The notes: generated by a model not told the origin, from the letters alone. Shown: positions 15,129-24,872, numbered from the stretch's first letter. The stretch: DNA of 64,000 nt from Halalkalicoccus tibetensis (GCF_037996645.1 NZ_JBBMXV010000004.1:521684-585683); one strand, 5' to 3'. Numbers and translations: made by a program.

Positions 15129-16943
15129 ATGCCAGAGAACCACAGGCGGCCGGTAGCCGTCTCTCGGAGAAAGGTACTAGCACTGACAGGAGTTGCGGGC
15201 GTCGGTGCGGTCGCCGGCTGCCTCGGGGGCGACGACGACGATAGCGACCTTCTCAATGGGGAGTTGGACACCGTCGACGTGGACTACGACGAGAACTACG
15301 AGGAGGAGATGAACGAAGCGGTTCCCTCCGGGGCGGTCAACCCGTTCAACGCGGAGTACATCTTCAACCCGTATCACACCTCCTGGAACCAGGGCGACGC
15401 CCAGGAGACCTCCTTCGAGTACCTCGCCGTCTACAGCACCGAGGAGGGTGAGTTCCTCCCGCGGGTCGCCGAGGACTGGGAGATCGACGAGGAGACGGCC
15501 GCCACGCGCGTCGAGATCAGCGACGAGTACGGCTGGTCCGACGGCTCGCCGGTCACCGCGGCCGACTTTGTGACCGCCCTCAAGCTCCAGGCGTATCTCG
15601 ACCAGGGGATCGAGACCTACGTCGATCCGGACGACATCGTCGTCGACGGCGACTACGCGTTCGAACTCCAGCCCCGCGAGGGGTACCAGAACGTCGAGGA
15701 GGAGCTGTGGCTGAACCAGTGGGCCGAGACGATACTGGACGTCTCGGAGGCCCAGTACGGCGAGTTCGTCGAGCGCTTCGAGGACGCCGAGGACGACGAC
15801 GAGATCGAGTCGATCCAACAGGACGTCGTCTCCTTCGAGCCCGAGTGGGACGAGGCGCTCTTCTCGGGTCCGTTCGTCTTCGTCGAGGCAAACGAGGAGT
15901 ACGCCGATCAGGTCCCGAACCCCGAACACCCGATCGCACGGGACTGGGAGTTCTACCTCCGTCACGGACAGGCAGAGGAGGAAGCCGGTCTGCGCGCCGG
16001 CGAGGTCGACTGGGAGCACAACGACCCGACGCTCCAGGATCTGCCCGAGAAGTACGACGTGCCGCCGGTCTCGTTCTCCGGGCAGTCCTTCGCGCTGCTG
16101 TTCGGTCCCGAGGACGAATACATCAGCAGCTCGCCGCAGGTACGACAGGCGATCGCACACGCCGTCGACTTCGAGAGGCTCGTCGACGAGTTCTCCCCCG
16201 ACACGCCGGTCGACCCGTACTCCTGTGGCATCGACGCCGGCTACGTCGAGTTCTTCGTCGAGGAGGACGTCCTAGAGGCGATGACGAACTACGTGCCCCA
16301 GGAGACCGACCTGGCGGCCGAGCTCCTCGAGGACGAGGGGTTCACGCTGGACGACGGGCAGTGGTACACGCCCGACGACGAGCCCTGGGAGCTCAACTTC
16401 CCGGTCGGCGACTGGTTCCCGGACCAGGCCGAGATGATCTACAACAACCTCGACCAGTTCGGCGTCGGGATCGACTACTACGTCGACGAGATGCCGACCT
16501 GGCAGGCCGAGGTCGAGGACGACTCCCAGTACGACATCAGCGTCCACCTCAACTACGGGATGGCCCGCGACTACCACGCCCATGCCGACCTCCAGGAGGA
16601 GCTGTTCGGCCCCGTCAGGGGGGCCATCTCCGAGACGGGGGTTCTGGAGAACGAGGTCGAGGTCCCCGAGGTCGGCAACCCCGACGGCGAGACGATCACC
16701 GTCGACTTCGAGGAGAGCCTCAACGCGCTCGCCACCGCCGAGGACGAGGAGGAGGTCATGGAGCACGCCTCCGAGCTCGCGTGGGCTCACAACCAGCTCC
16801 TGCCCGCGGCGATGATCCACCCCTGGAGCGAGCACTACTGGGTCAACGCCGGCGAGTGGGACTTCGACCTCGAGTCGGACGACTGGCTGACCTCGAACCG
16901 GATCGTGCACTACTTCCTCGAGAACGGCCTCGAGCCGCAGTAA
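15129..16943 (+). CDS. ABC transporter substrate-binding lipoprotein, family 5 (dipeptide/oligosaccharide type)
   Basis: A 604-residue lipoprotein. Residues 12-31 hold a Tat-type motif (SRRKVLALTG) and lipobox VAGC with Cys 31. The mature protein begins with Asp and Glu runs. Family-5 features follow: FEYLAVYSTEEGEFLPRVAEDWEI near residue 100, DGSPVTAADFV, and SSPQVRQAIAHAVDFERLV in the middle. Family-5 proteins bind peptides, nickel or, in several bacteria, xylo- and other oligosaccharides. The xylan locus points to the last. It is the binding component for the ATPases at 12299-14523 and the permease at 18396. The gap to the next gene is 123 bases. Confidence 0.9.
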   Translation: MPENHRRPVAVSRRKVLALTGVAGVGAVAGCLGGDDDDSDLLNGELDTVDVDYDENYEEEMNEAVPSGAVNPFNAEYIFNPYHTSWNQGDAQETSFEYLAVYSTEEGEFLPRVAEDWEIDEETAATRVEISDEYGWSDGSPVTAADFVTALKLQAYLDQGIETYVDPDDIVVDGDYAFELQPREGYQNVEEELWLNQWAETILDVSEAQYGEFVERFEDAEDDDEIESIQQDVVSFEPEWDEALFSGPFVFVEANEEYADQVPNPEHPIARDWEFYLRHGQAEEEAGLRAGEVDWEHNDPTLQDLPEKYDVPPVSFSGQSFALLFGPEDEYISSSPQVRQAIAHAVDFERLVDEFSPDTPVDPYSCGIDAGYVEFFVEEDVLEAMTNYVPQETDLAAELLEDEGFTLDDGQWYTPDDEPWELNFPVGDWFPDQAEMIYNNLDQFGVGIDYYVDEMPTWQAEVEDDSQYDISVHLNYGMARDYHAHADLQEELFGPVRGAISETGVLENEVEVPEVGNPDGETITVDFEESLNALATAEDEEEVMEHASELAWAHNQLLPAAMIHPWSEHYWVNAGEWDFDLESDDWLTSNRIVHYFLENGLEPQ

Positions 16944-17066
16944 TCGTCAACCGATCGTTTCGACGTTCGCCCCGCGGGAAGCGAGGTTCCGGCAACCGTC
17001 CTCGTCGGCGGCCGACGCGGGACTCTGGACGACGGGTTTTATAGTGGTCTCCGCTGCACCCTTCCC

Positions 17067-18251
17067 ATGGTAGGAGATATCGACCCCCGTGAAGTAGCGA
17101 TAACGGACGTTCGGACCGCGCGGGTGGACTCGGAGTTCCACTGGACGTTCGTCCGAATAGACACCGACGCGGGCGTCAGCGGCATCGGCGAGGCGGTGCT
17201 CGGGCCGGCGGTCGATGGCTACATCGAGCACGCGAAGGGGCTCCTCGTCGGGAAGAGCCCGGTCGACATCGACGCGCGCTGTACGGAGCTCTACGACGGG
17301 TTGTCCTTCCTCGGCGGGATGAACGGGGTCGGCGTCACGGCGATCTCCGGGATCGACGTCGCGCTGCACGACCTCGCCGGGAAGCTCCTCGGCGTCCCGG
17401 CCTACCAGCTCGTCGGCGGGAAACACCGCGAGGAGGTGCGCGTCTACTGTGACACCCACGCGGGCGATCATCTCTTCCGAACGGACGAGAACTCCTACTC
17501 CCCGGAGGCGTACGCCGACGCCGCCGAGGCGGTCGTCGCCGACGGGTTCGACGCGCTGAAGTTCGACCTCGACGGGACGGAGAGAGACGAGCTCGACGGC
17601 CGAAACAAACACCTGAACGGGCGGGCGATCGAGCGGAAGGTCGCGATCGTCGAGGCGGTGCTCGACCGGGTCGGCGACCGCGCGGACGTCGCCTTCGACT
17701 GTCACTGGAGCTGGACGGGCGACACCGGGCGTCGGCTGGCGAGCGCGCTCGAACCGTACGACGTCTGGTGGCTCGAGGACACGGTCCCGCCCGAGAACCA
17801 CGACGTCCAGCGCTACGTCACCCACAACACCGACACCACCATCGCGGCCGGCGAGAACCTCTATCGGGTCGAGGGCGCCCGCCGGCTGATCGAGAGCCAG
17901 GGGATCGACGTCTTCCATCCGGACGTCCCCAAGACCGGCGGGATGCGGGAAACGAAGAAGGCCGCGGACATGGCCAAGGCCTACTCGATCCCGCTCGCGC
18001 TCCACAACGTGGCCTCGCCGATCGGGACGATGGCCAGCGCCCACGTCGGCGCCGCGGCGTCGAACTTCCTCGCCCTCGAGTTCCACGCGCGCGACCTGGA
18101 GTGGTGGGACGACCTGCTCGTCCGCGACGAGCCGCTGATCCGGGAGGGGCGGATCGCGGTCCCCGACGAGCCCGGCCTGGGGATCGAGCTCGACGAGGAC
18201 GCCCTCGCGGCGCATCTGGTCGACGGCGAGGAGCTGTTTGACGAAGCGTAG
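17067..18251 (+). CDS. Enolase-superfamily sugar acid dehydratase, second copy
   Basis: A 394-residue mandelate racemase-type enzyme, clearly related to the one at 5438. The metal ligands are visible in FDCHWSWTG, WWLEDTVPPEN and IAAGENLYR, and HNVASPIG supplies the distal His. An AISGIDVALHDLAGKLLGVP stretch is shared with the paralogue. It probably dehydrates an aldonic or uronic-derived acid such as xylonate, arabinonate or gluconate. Which of the two handles xylonate cannot be decided from sequence. The gene lies within the importer cluster, between the binding protein and the permease, so its substrate may come from the same oligosaccharide. Confidence 0.78.
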   Translation: MVGDIDPREVAITDVRTARVDSEFHWTFVRIDTDAGVSGIGEAVLGPAVDGYIEHAKGLLVGKSPVDIDARCTELYDGLSFLGGMNGVGVTAISGIDVALHDLAGKLLGVPAYQLVGGKHREEVRVYCDTHAGDHLFRTDENSYSPEAYADAAEAVVADGFDALKFDLDGTERDELDGRNKHLNGRAIERKVAIVEAVLDRVGDRADVAFDCHWSWTGDTGRRLASALEPYDVWWLEDTVPPENHDVQRYVTHNTDTTIAAGENLYRVEGARRLIESQGIDVFHPDVPKTGGMRETKKAADMAKAYSIPLALHNVASPIGTMASAHVGAAASNFLALEFHARDLEWWDDLLVRDEPLIREGRIAVPDEPGLGIELDEDALAAHLVDGEELFDEA

Positions 18252-18296
18252 CCTCATCGAGCCAGCAAGCCGATGGTTTGCGCTGTTCGACGAGGC
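18251..18296. terminator. Long imperfect hairpin after the second dehydratase
   Basis: Starting at the last base of the stop codon, GCCTC pairs with GAGGC (18292-18296), TCGA with TCGA, CAG with CTG, and an inner AAGCC/GGTTT stem closes on GAT. The 3' arm also repeats the end of the coding sequence (TTCGACGAGGCGT). Confidence 0.35.
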
Positions 18297-18354
18297 GTGG
18301 CCACCGCGACTACGTACACGGAACCGGGTCTCTCACCACCGTCGGAAGCGGAAA

Positions 18355-18366
18355 ATTATTAATAAT
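18355..18366 (+). promoter_or_regulatory. AT palindrome at the promoter of the permease gene
   Basis: ATTATTAATAAT is a perfect 12-base palindrome, 30-41 bases before the ATG at 18396. It is the only AT-rich patch in this gap and is likely the TATA region. Confidence 0.5.
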
Positions 18367-18395
18367 GGGGGTGTGATGGACAGTAGCAATAACGC

Positions 18396-20459
18396 ATGGC
18401 AAACTGGTTAATCAAGCGGCTGGGGCAGGCAGTGCTGACGGTCGTCGTGGTGTTTCACCTGACGTTCGTCTTGGTTCGACTGATGCCGGGGAACCCGCTG
18501 GAGGCGATGATGGCGCAGATGCTCGAGCAGTATCCGGGGGACCCGGCGACCGCCCGCCGAGTCGTCGAACTCCAGTTGAACATCAACCCCGACGCACCGC
18601 TGCACGTCCAGTATCTCGATTACATGACGGCGGTGCTGCAGGGCGACCTCGGCTACTCGATCTCGCAGAACGCATCGGTCAACCAGATCCTCGCCGAGGC
18701 CGTCCCGTGGACGATCTTCTACATGTCCATCGCCATGGTGATCACGTTCGTCACGAGCATCTGTCTGGGCGCGATCATGGCCTACTACGAGGGCACGAAG
18801 TTCGACACCGCGATGACCGGCATCGCCGTCATCGAGACCTCCACGCCTTACTACGTCGCGGCGCTGCTGCTGTCGTTCGTCTTCGCCTACCAGCTGGGAT
18901 GGTTTCCCACGGGGGCGCGCTATCCAGGTGGCGTCGAGATCGGCCTCAACGCCGGGTTCGTGCTCGGGTCGTTACACCACGCGGCCTTGCCGATCATCTC
19001 GTTGATCGTCACGGGCGCGGCGGCCTCGCTGAGCATGCGCGGCAACTCGATCAGCGTCCTCGGGGCGGACCACATACGGGTAGCCCAGCTACGTGGGCTC
19101 CCCCCGACGCGGATCGCCCTGCGATACGTCATGCGCAACGCGCTGTTGCCCCTCTACACCGGCCTCCTCCTGACGGTCGGGTTCATGATCGGCGGGTCGA
19201 TCATTCTCGAGGACATCTTCAACTACCGCGGGATGGGCTGGTACATGTTCGCGGGTGTCAACAACCGCGACTACCCGCTGATGGTCGGCGGGTTCATGGT
19301 CATCTGTGTCACGGTCGTGATCGCGATGCTCATCGCCGACGCCACCTACAGCCGGATCGACCCGCGGGCCCAGTCGGGCGGCGACAACATGGAGGTCTAC
19401 GGGAGCTCGACCGGCGTCCCGCTGCGGACCCAGCTCAAGCGCTACGTCCAGCGGCTCACCGGCCGGACAGGCGAGGAGAAGCGGGCCGACGGCGGGACCT
19501 CGCGCTACGAGTTCATGGGCGAGGAGACCGCCGTCGACGTCGACCGCAAGGAGGTGCTCTACCGGAAGTTCGACCGGTCGATCTACGCGCCGATGAAGAT
19601 CGTTCTCGGCGACTGGCGGGGGCTGACCGGCATATCGCTCATCCTCTCGTTCTTCGCGATCGGCTTCATCGGCCCGCGGTTCGTCCACAGCCCGACGACG
19701 ACGTTCGCGACGTGGGTCTCGCCGCTCGACGCCGGCCTCGCCCACCCGCTCGGCACGACCAACACCGGCGTCGACCTCCTCTCGCTGATGGTTCACGGGA
19801 CGACCCCCGTTCTGATCATGATCGTCACCGGCGCGCTCGCGACGGTGCTGGTCGGCGTCAGCGTCGGCACCGTCGCGGGGTTCCGGGGCGGGACCATCGA
19901 CCGCGTGCTGATGACGATCTGTGACATCGTCATCTCGATCCCCGGCCTTCCGCTCATCATCGTCATCGCGGCGATCATCGAGCCACGCCACCCGGCGCTC
20001 GTCGGATTGGTGCTGTCGGTCGCCGCCTGGGGCGGGCTCGGGCGCTCGATCCGCTCGGAGGTGCTGAAGGTCCGGGGCTACGAGTACGTCGAGGCCTCGC
20101 GCGCGATGGGGATCGGTACCCCGCCGATCATCCTCAAGGACATCCTGCCGAACATCTGGCCGTACATCCTGATCAACCTCGCGAACAACGCCAGGAACAT
20201 CATCTTCGCGTCGGTCGCGCTGTACTACCTCGGGTTCCTCCCGATCAGCTCGCAGAACTGGGGGGTCGTCCTCAACAACGCCGAGGAGGCCGGGGCGCTC
20301 TACACCCTCGGGCAGTCCCACTTCATCATCGCCCCGATGATCTTCATCATCCTGCTTTCGATGGGGCTGATCCTGCTGGCCCAGTCGCTCGACCGGATCA
20401 GCAACCCGCGGATCCGGGCCCGCCACGCGAAGTCCGTCGACGACGACGAGCCGCGCTGA
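18396..20459 (+). CDS. Fused DppB-DppC ABC transporter permease
   Basis: A single 687-residue reading frame contains both permease subunits of a dipeptide-type transporter. Residues 1 to about 325 are DppB-like, with the typical start (LIKRLGQAVLTVVVVF, RLMPGNP) and a coupling loop near 219-248 (HIRVAQLRGLPPTRIALRYVMRNALLP). Residues about 325-400 are a soluble charged linker. Residues about 405-687 are DppC-like, with FIGPRFVHSP, HPLGTTNTGVDLLS and the second coupling loop near 552-588 (EYVEASRAMGIG). Elsewhere these are normally two genes. No stop or frame break is seen, so this is a true fusion that supplies the whole membrane channel. Partners are the ATPases at 12299-14523 and the binding protein at 15129. 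Confidence 0.9.
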   Translation: MANWLIKRLGQAVLTVVVVFHLTFVLVRLMPGNPLEAMMAQMLEQYPGDPATARRVVELQLNINPDAPLHVQYLDYMTAVLQGDLGYSISQNASVNQILAEAVPWTIFYMSIAMVITFVTSICLGAIMAYYEGTKFDTAMTGIAVIETSTPYYVAALLLSFVFAYQLGWFPTGARYPGGVEIGLNAGFVLGSLHHAALPIISLIVTGAAASLSMRGNSISVLGADHIRVAQLRGLPPTRIALRYVMRNALLPLYTGLLLTVGFMIGGSIILEDIFNYRGMGWYMFAGVNNRDYPLMVGGFMVICVTVVIAMLIADATYSRIDPRAQSGGDNMEVYGSSTGVPLRTQLKRYVQRLTGRTGEEKRADGGTSRYEFMGEETAVDVDRKEVLYRKFDRSIYAPMKIVLGDWRGLTGISLILSFFAIGFIGPRFVHSPTTTFATWVSPLDAGLAHPLGTTNTGVDLLSLMVHGTTPVLIMIVTGALATVLVGVSVGTVAGFRGGTIDRVLMTICDIVISIPGLPLIIVIAAIIEPRHPALVGLVLSVAAWGGLGRSIRSEVLKVRGYEYVEASRAMGIGTPPIILKDILPNIWPYILINLANNARNIIFASVALYYLGFLPISSQNWGVVLNNAEEAGALYTLGQSHFIIAPMIFIILLSMGLILLAQSLDRISNPRIRARHAKSVDDDEPR

Positions 20460-20536
20460 CCTCGCGGCTCTCCCGTTTCTCCCGATCCCGCGTCGAGCGG
20501 CCGGATTTAAGTCGGTGCCCGGTGTCGAGGTCAACG

Positions 20537-21619
20537 ATGACCTATACCGTCGGTATCGTCGGCTGTGGCGACATCAGCGACGCGTATCTCTCCTCGGACG
20601 GCCGATTCGGGAACTACCGGATCGTCGCCTGCAGCAGCCTGGATCGGGCCCAGGCGGAGGAGAAAGCAGCGAAACACGGGATCGACGCGCTCGGCGTCGA
20701 CGAGCTGCTCGCCGATCCGGGGGTGGATATCGTGGTCAACCTGACGCCGCCCGACGTACACGCCGACGTGACGCTTCGGGCGCTCGACGCCGGCAACCAC
20801 GTCTACACGGAAAAGCCGATCGCGGCCTCCGTCGCCGCCTCCGAGCGGATACTCGAGACGGCCGCCGAGCGGGACCTCCTGGTCGGGTCAGCGCCCGATA
20901 CGTTCCTCGGGGCCGCACTGCAGACGTGCCGAAGCGTCCTCGACGAGGGTCGGATCGGCGAGCCGATCGGTGCGACCGCGCTCTGGACCTCCTCGGGCCA
21001 CGAGAGCTGGCATCCGAACCCCGACCTGTTCTATCGGGAGGGCGGCGGGCCGCTTCTCGACGTCGGACCCTACTACCTGACCGCGCTCGTCTCCCTCCTC
21101 GGGCCCGCGAGCCGGGTCACGGGGTCGGTAACGCGAGCGCGTGAGGAGCGACCGATCACGAGCGAGCCGCGCCGCGGGGAGACGATTCCCGTCGACGTGC
21201 CGACCCACGAGACGGGGATCGTCGACTTCGAGAACGGCGTCGTCGGGAACGTCACGGCCAGCTTCGACGTCCAGGGGTCGTCGCTTCCCTCGCCAGGGTT
21301 CGAGATCTACGGGACGGAGGGGACGCTGAGCGTCCCCGACCCGAACCACTTCGACGGGACGGTCTCCGTTCACGAACGCGGCGAGGGCTGGGAGGACGTC
21401 CCCCCGACCCACGACTACACCGACGGGCGCGGCATCGGCGTCGCCGATCTGGCGTCTGCCCTCGACTCCGACTGGGACCACCGGACGACGGGAAGGCTCG
21501 CCCACCACGTCCTCGAGATCCTCACTGGGGTGAGGAGGGCCTCGACCGAGGGGGAACACGTCTCGATCGACTCGACCGTCGAGCGCCCGAGCCCGCTTCC
21601 CCGGACGTTTCCCTACTGA
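20537..21619 (+). CDS. Gfo/Idh/MocA family oxidoreductase
   Basis: A 360-residue NAD(P)-dependent sugar oxidoreductase. The N-terminal Rossmann motif is VGIVGCGDISDAY and the EKP motif (VYTEKPIAAS) contributes the active-site Lys. GGGPLLDVGPYYLTAL is typical of the C-terminal domain. The substrate is unknown: a sugar, inositol or uronate are all possible. It differs clearly from the xylose dehydrogenase at 29071. ATG 20537 follows a TATA-like GGATTTAAG by about 30 bases. The gene lies 77 bases after the permease in the same direction and converges on uxaC with 14 bases between stops. Confidence 0.85.
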   Translation: MTYTVGIVGCGDISDAYLSSDGRFGNYRIVACSSLDRAQAEEKAAKHGIDALGVDELLADPGVDIVVNLTPPDVHADVTLRALDAGNHVYTEKPIAASVAASERILETAAERDLLVGSAPDTFLGAALQTCRSVLDEGRIGEPIGATALWTSSGHESWHPNPDLFYREGGGPLLDVGPYYLTALVSLLGPASRVTGSVTRAREERPITSEPRRGETIPVDVPTHETGIVDFENGVVGNVTASFDVQGSSLPSPGFEIYGTEGTLSVPDPNHFDGTVSVHERGEGWEDVPPTHDYTDGRGIGVADLASALDSDWDHRTTGRLAHHVLEILTGVRRASTEGEHVSIDSTVERPSPLPRTFPY

Positions 21620-21633
21620 CCGGCAGTCCTCGA

Positions 21634-22995
21634 TCAGAAGCCGTAGAGCTCTCGGGGCCGATCGTAGGCGACCGTACGAACCAGATCGCGCGCGACGTCT
21701 CGGGGCATCCGTCCCCGTTCGACCTGCCGGCCGACGACGTTCGCCAGGGAACGCCGGAACATCTCGAAGCGCGAGCCATAGGAGAGGAGCTTTCGCGAAT
21801 CGCTGACCATCCCCGGGGAGTTCGAGAGGAGCTCGACCGTGCCGACGTACTCCAACTGCTCCTCGATCCCGACCGGGCTGTCGTTGAACCACCACGCCGG
21901 ACCCACGTTGACGTTCGGGAAGACGCGCGCGAGGGTCGCGACCGTCGGGTAGTGGGTCGGATCCAGACAGTAGAGGACGACCTCGAACTCGCCGTCGAAG
22001 CGGTTGAGGAAGTGCTTCAGACTCCCCTCGATGTCGAGGTCCTGGGTCGAGACGTCGCCGCCGGAGGCCGGCCCGAGCGCCTCGTGGACCTCCTCGCGGT
22101 AGTCGCGGACGGGACCGAGATGGAACTGCGTCGTCCACCCCTTCTCGGCGTTCAGCTCGCCGATGCACTCGAGGAGATACGCCTGCAGGTCGGCCGCCTC
22201 TTCCCCCTCGATCGAGCCCGCGAGCGCCGCCTCGTAACACGCCGCTGCTCGCGCGTCGTCGACCGGCCGCGAGACCGGCATCCGGATCCCGACGTCGCTC
22301 GCGACACAACCGTGCTCGGCGAAGTGATCGTGGCTCGCGCGCAGCGCGTCGAGGAAGCCCTCGAGGTCCCCAGTGCCGACGTCAGTCGCCGTAGCGAGTT
22401 CGTCGACGAACCCGCCCCAGTCGTCGTCCTCGACCTGGAGAACACGATCGGCACGCCACGTCGGCAGGACGTCGACGCCCGAAATCTCCTCTTCGGCCCG
22501 TTCGTGGTTCTCGAGCGACGAGGTCGGGTCGTCGGTGCTGCAGACGACCTCGACGTCCATCTCGCGGAGGAGCGCCTGCGGACGCATCGAGTCGTCCTCG
22601 AGCTGGGCGGCCGTCTCCTCCCATATCTCGTCGGCGGTCTCGCTCGATATCGTTCGATCGATCCCGAACCGTCGTTTGAGGTCGAGGTGGACCCACTCGT
22701 AGGTCGGGTTGCCCGCGAACGAGGGGAACACCTCTGCCAGCGCCTCCCACTTCTCGCGGTTGGTCGCGTCGCCGGTGATCCGCTCCTCGGGGACGCCGCG
22801 GTTTCGCATCAGTGCCCAGACGTAGTGGTCGGTCGCGCCCTCGACCTCCCAGACGTCGGACCAGCCGTCGTCCTCGACGATCTCGACCACGTCGGCGTGA
22901 CTGTGGGGGTCGACGATCGGCAGGTCCGCGATCCCCTCGTAGAGCGTCCGTGCGGTTTCGGTCTCGAGCAGGTAGTCGTCGCCGAGAAAGCTCAT
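21634..22995 (-). CDS. uxaC: Glucuronate isomerase
   Basis: A 453-residue uronate isomerase of the amidohydrolase superfamily. It would convert D-glucuronate to D-fructuronate. Family motifs: LPIVDPHSHADVVEI with the metal-binding His pair, HYVWALMRNRGVPEE, TNREKWEALAEVFPSFAGNPTYEWVHLDL, VVCSTDDP, and PGMVSDSRKLLSYGSRFEMFRR near the C-terminus. The start at 22995 (MSFLGDDYLLE) is the usual beginning; longer in-frame starts exist. GH67 and perhaps GH4 would produce the glucuronate. The later steps are at 31789 and 32633. It is divergent from the first secreted xylanase. Confidence 0.93.
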   Translation of the reverse strand: MSFLGDDYLLETETARTLYEGIADLPIVDPHSHADVVEIVEDDGWSDVWEVEGATDHYVWALMRNRGVPEERITGDATNREKWEALAEVFPSFAGNPTYEWVHLDLKRRFGIDRTISSETADEIWEETAAQLEDDSMRPQALLREMDVEVVCSTDDPTSSLENHERAEEEISGVDVLPTWRADRVLQVEDDDWGGFVDELATATDVGTGDLEGFLDALRASHDHFAEHGCVASDVGIRMPVSRPVDDARAAACYEAALAGSIEGEEAADLQAYLLECIGELNAEKGWTTQFHLGPVRDYREEVHEALGPASGGDVSTQDLDIEGSLKHFLNRFDGEFEVVLYCLDPTHYPTVATLARVFPNVNVGPAWWFNDSPVGIEEQLEYVGTVELLSNSPGMVSDSRKLLSYGSRFEMFRRSLANVVGRQVERGRMPRDVARDLVRTVAYDRPRELYGF

Positions 22996-23090
22996 GATCG
23001 ATCGCTCGGCGGAGACTCGCATAAACCTATGGTCTCTCACCCGAGAACCCGCGCCCCGATCCTCGTCGGCCGCCCGCCATACCACTAGTC

Positions 23091-23110
23091 GATATTATGG
23101 AATGATTTAT
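23091..23110 (+). promoter_or_regulatory. Conserved promoter of secreted xylanase 1
   Basis: These 20 bases (ATATTATGGAATGATTTAT core) are identical to 24910-24929. The TATA-like GATTTAT ends 31 bases before the ATG at 23142. Identity extends in patches to the start codon and beyond. Confidence 0.55.
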
Positions 23111-23141
23111 GATCCAGAGCGCTCGACGATAGAACGAAGCC

Positions 23142-24872
23142 ATGCGAAAGGAGAACACAGACCATTCGGCGGGTAGCGACGGCTCGGCTCTCGATCGGCG
23201 GCTGTTCCTTGGCATGCTGGGGGCGCTCGGCGCCGGCGTCGGCTTCAGCGGTACGGCCGGGGCCGACGAGCACGAGGAGGAATCAGCCCCGAAACCCGAG
23301 GAGGGCTGGGAGGACGAGGCCAACGACCGCATCGGCGAGCATCGGGTCGCCGATCTCGAGGTGTCGGTCGTCGACGCGGGCGGTGACCCCCTCGAGACGG
23401 AGGTGGGAGTCGAGATGCTCGAACACGAGTTCACCTTCGGGACGGCGATCGACGCGCCTCGCCTCACCGGCGACGACGAGGACTCCGAGCGCTATCGCGA
23501 GCACATCCCCGAGCTGTTCAACGGCGCGGTGCTCGAGAACCACCACAAGTGGCGCTTCTGGGAGGAGAACCAGGCCGGAGCCGACACCTCGTGGGCGCTC
23601 GACCACAGCGGGGCGGACGACCTCGACGCGGAGGCGAACCTCTCCGACGTGGCCACCGAGTGGATCCTCGACCAGGGGCTCGACGTCCGGGGCCACGCGG
23701 CCCTGTGGGCGAACCGGGGCGTGGACGCCATCCCCGAGGACGTCCTGGAGGCCTTGGACGAGGGAGACGGCGAGTACGTCCGCGAACGGACCCACGAGCA
23801 CATCCAGCGGATCATCGAGTACTACGGCGAGGACATGCTCCACTGGGACGTCGTCAACGAGGCCATCCACGAGCCCGAGATGATCGAGGTGATCGACGGC
23901 GAGGACGTCGACCCCGTCGAGGCGCCCGTCCTGGCAGACTGGTATCGCACCGCGACCGAGGCGGCCCCCGAGGGCGTCGCCCTCGACGTCAACGATTACA
24001 ACACGCTCGCGGGACCCTACGAGGAGACCAGAGAGCAGTACGAGCGCCAGATCGAGTTCCTGAACGGCGCGGACGGCGTCGAGCTCGGCGGCGCCGGCAT
24101 GCAGAGCCACTTCAGCGAGGCTGAGACGCTGACCCCGGGCCAGATCATGGAGGGGCTCGACCGGTACGCCGCCCACGATGTCGAGCTCCGGATCACCGAG
24201 TACGACATGGCCGATCCGGAATGGGACGAGGAAGACAAGGCGGAGTTCTTCGAGCGGTTCCTGAAGACGGTCTTCAGTCATCCCGACGTCGAGGACTTCC
24301 TCATGTGGGGGTTCTGGGACGACGAACACTGGCAGGGCGACGCGCCGTTGTTCTACGAGGACTGGGAGCCGAAACCCACCCACGAGGTCTACACCGACCT
24401 CGTCTTCGAGGAGTGGTGGACCGACGAGTCGGGTACTACCGACGACGGCTCGGACTCCTTCGAGGCGTTCCTCGGCGAGCACGAGCTATCGGTCTCGTTC
24501 GCTGACGGGGAGTTCCGCACGGAGCTCTCGATCACGGACTCGGACGGGGAGAGCGTCGAGGTGGTCGTCGCCGACCTCGACGTTCGCGGGACGGCCGACG
24601 ACCGCCAGAAGGGGACGATCCCGGTCCACGTCCCGAGCGACGAGGCGTTCAACCCGACCGCGCTCGACCCCGATACGGTTCGCTTCGGAACGCCCGAGGC
24701 AGTCAACGCGGGCGAGGGAGCCACGCCCCGTTCAGACGAGATCGCGGGCGACGGCCGAAAGGGATGTCTGTTCCACTTCGATGCCGACGAGAGCGCCCTC
24801 GAGGGCGGCGTGGCGATGCTGTCCGGACGGACCGAGGACGGCCGGCTCGTCGTCGGCTTCGATCGGTACTGA
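23142..24872 (+). CDS. Secreted GH10 endo-1,4-beta-xylanase 1
   Basis: A 576-residue exported enzyme. A Tat signal (DRRLFLGMLGALGAG, Arg 19-20) ends near residue 41. A GH10 domain spans about 60-430: NHHKWRFWEEN, RGHAALWANRG, the acid/base Glu about 239 in WDVVNEAIH, DVNDYNTLAG, MQSHFSEAE and the nucleophile Glu about 353 in RITEYDM. The usual VWHNQ-type loop is replaced by LWANRG, so the His that normally contacts the -1 sugar is absent. Residues about 440-576 form a beta-rich module with FGTPEAVNAGEGATPRS, a C-terminal element found on many haloarchaeal exported proteins. It should begin xylan breakdown outside the cell. It is a tandem paralogue of the next gene. Confidence 0.88.
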   Translation: MRKENTDHSAGSDGSALDRRLFLGMLGALGAGVGFSGTAGADEHEEESAPKPEEGWEDEANDRIGEHRVADLEVSVVDAGGDPLETEVGVEMLEHEFTFGTAIDAPRLTGDDEDSERYREHIPELFNGAVLENHHKWRFWEENQAGADTSWALDHSGADDLDAEANLSDVATEWILDQGLDVRGHAALWANRGVDAIPEDVLEALDEGDGEYVRERTHEHIQRIIEYYGEDMLHWDVVNEAIHEPEMIEVIDGEDVDPVEAPVLADWYRTATEAAPEGVALDVNDYNTLAGPYEETREQYERQIEFLNGADGVELGGAGMQSHFSEAETLTPGQIMEGLDRYAAHDVELRITEYDMADPEWDEEDKAEFFERFLKTVFSHPDVEDFLMWGFWDDEHWQGDAPLFYEDWEPKPTHEVYTDLVFEEWWTDESGTTDDGSDSFEAFLGEHELSVSFADGEFRTELSITDSDGESVEVVVADLDVRGTADDRQKGTIPVHVPSDEAFNPTALDPDTVRFGTPEAVNAGEGATPRSDEIAGDGRKGCLFHFDADESALEGGVAMLSGRTEDGRLVVGFDRY

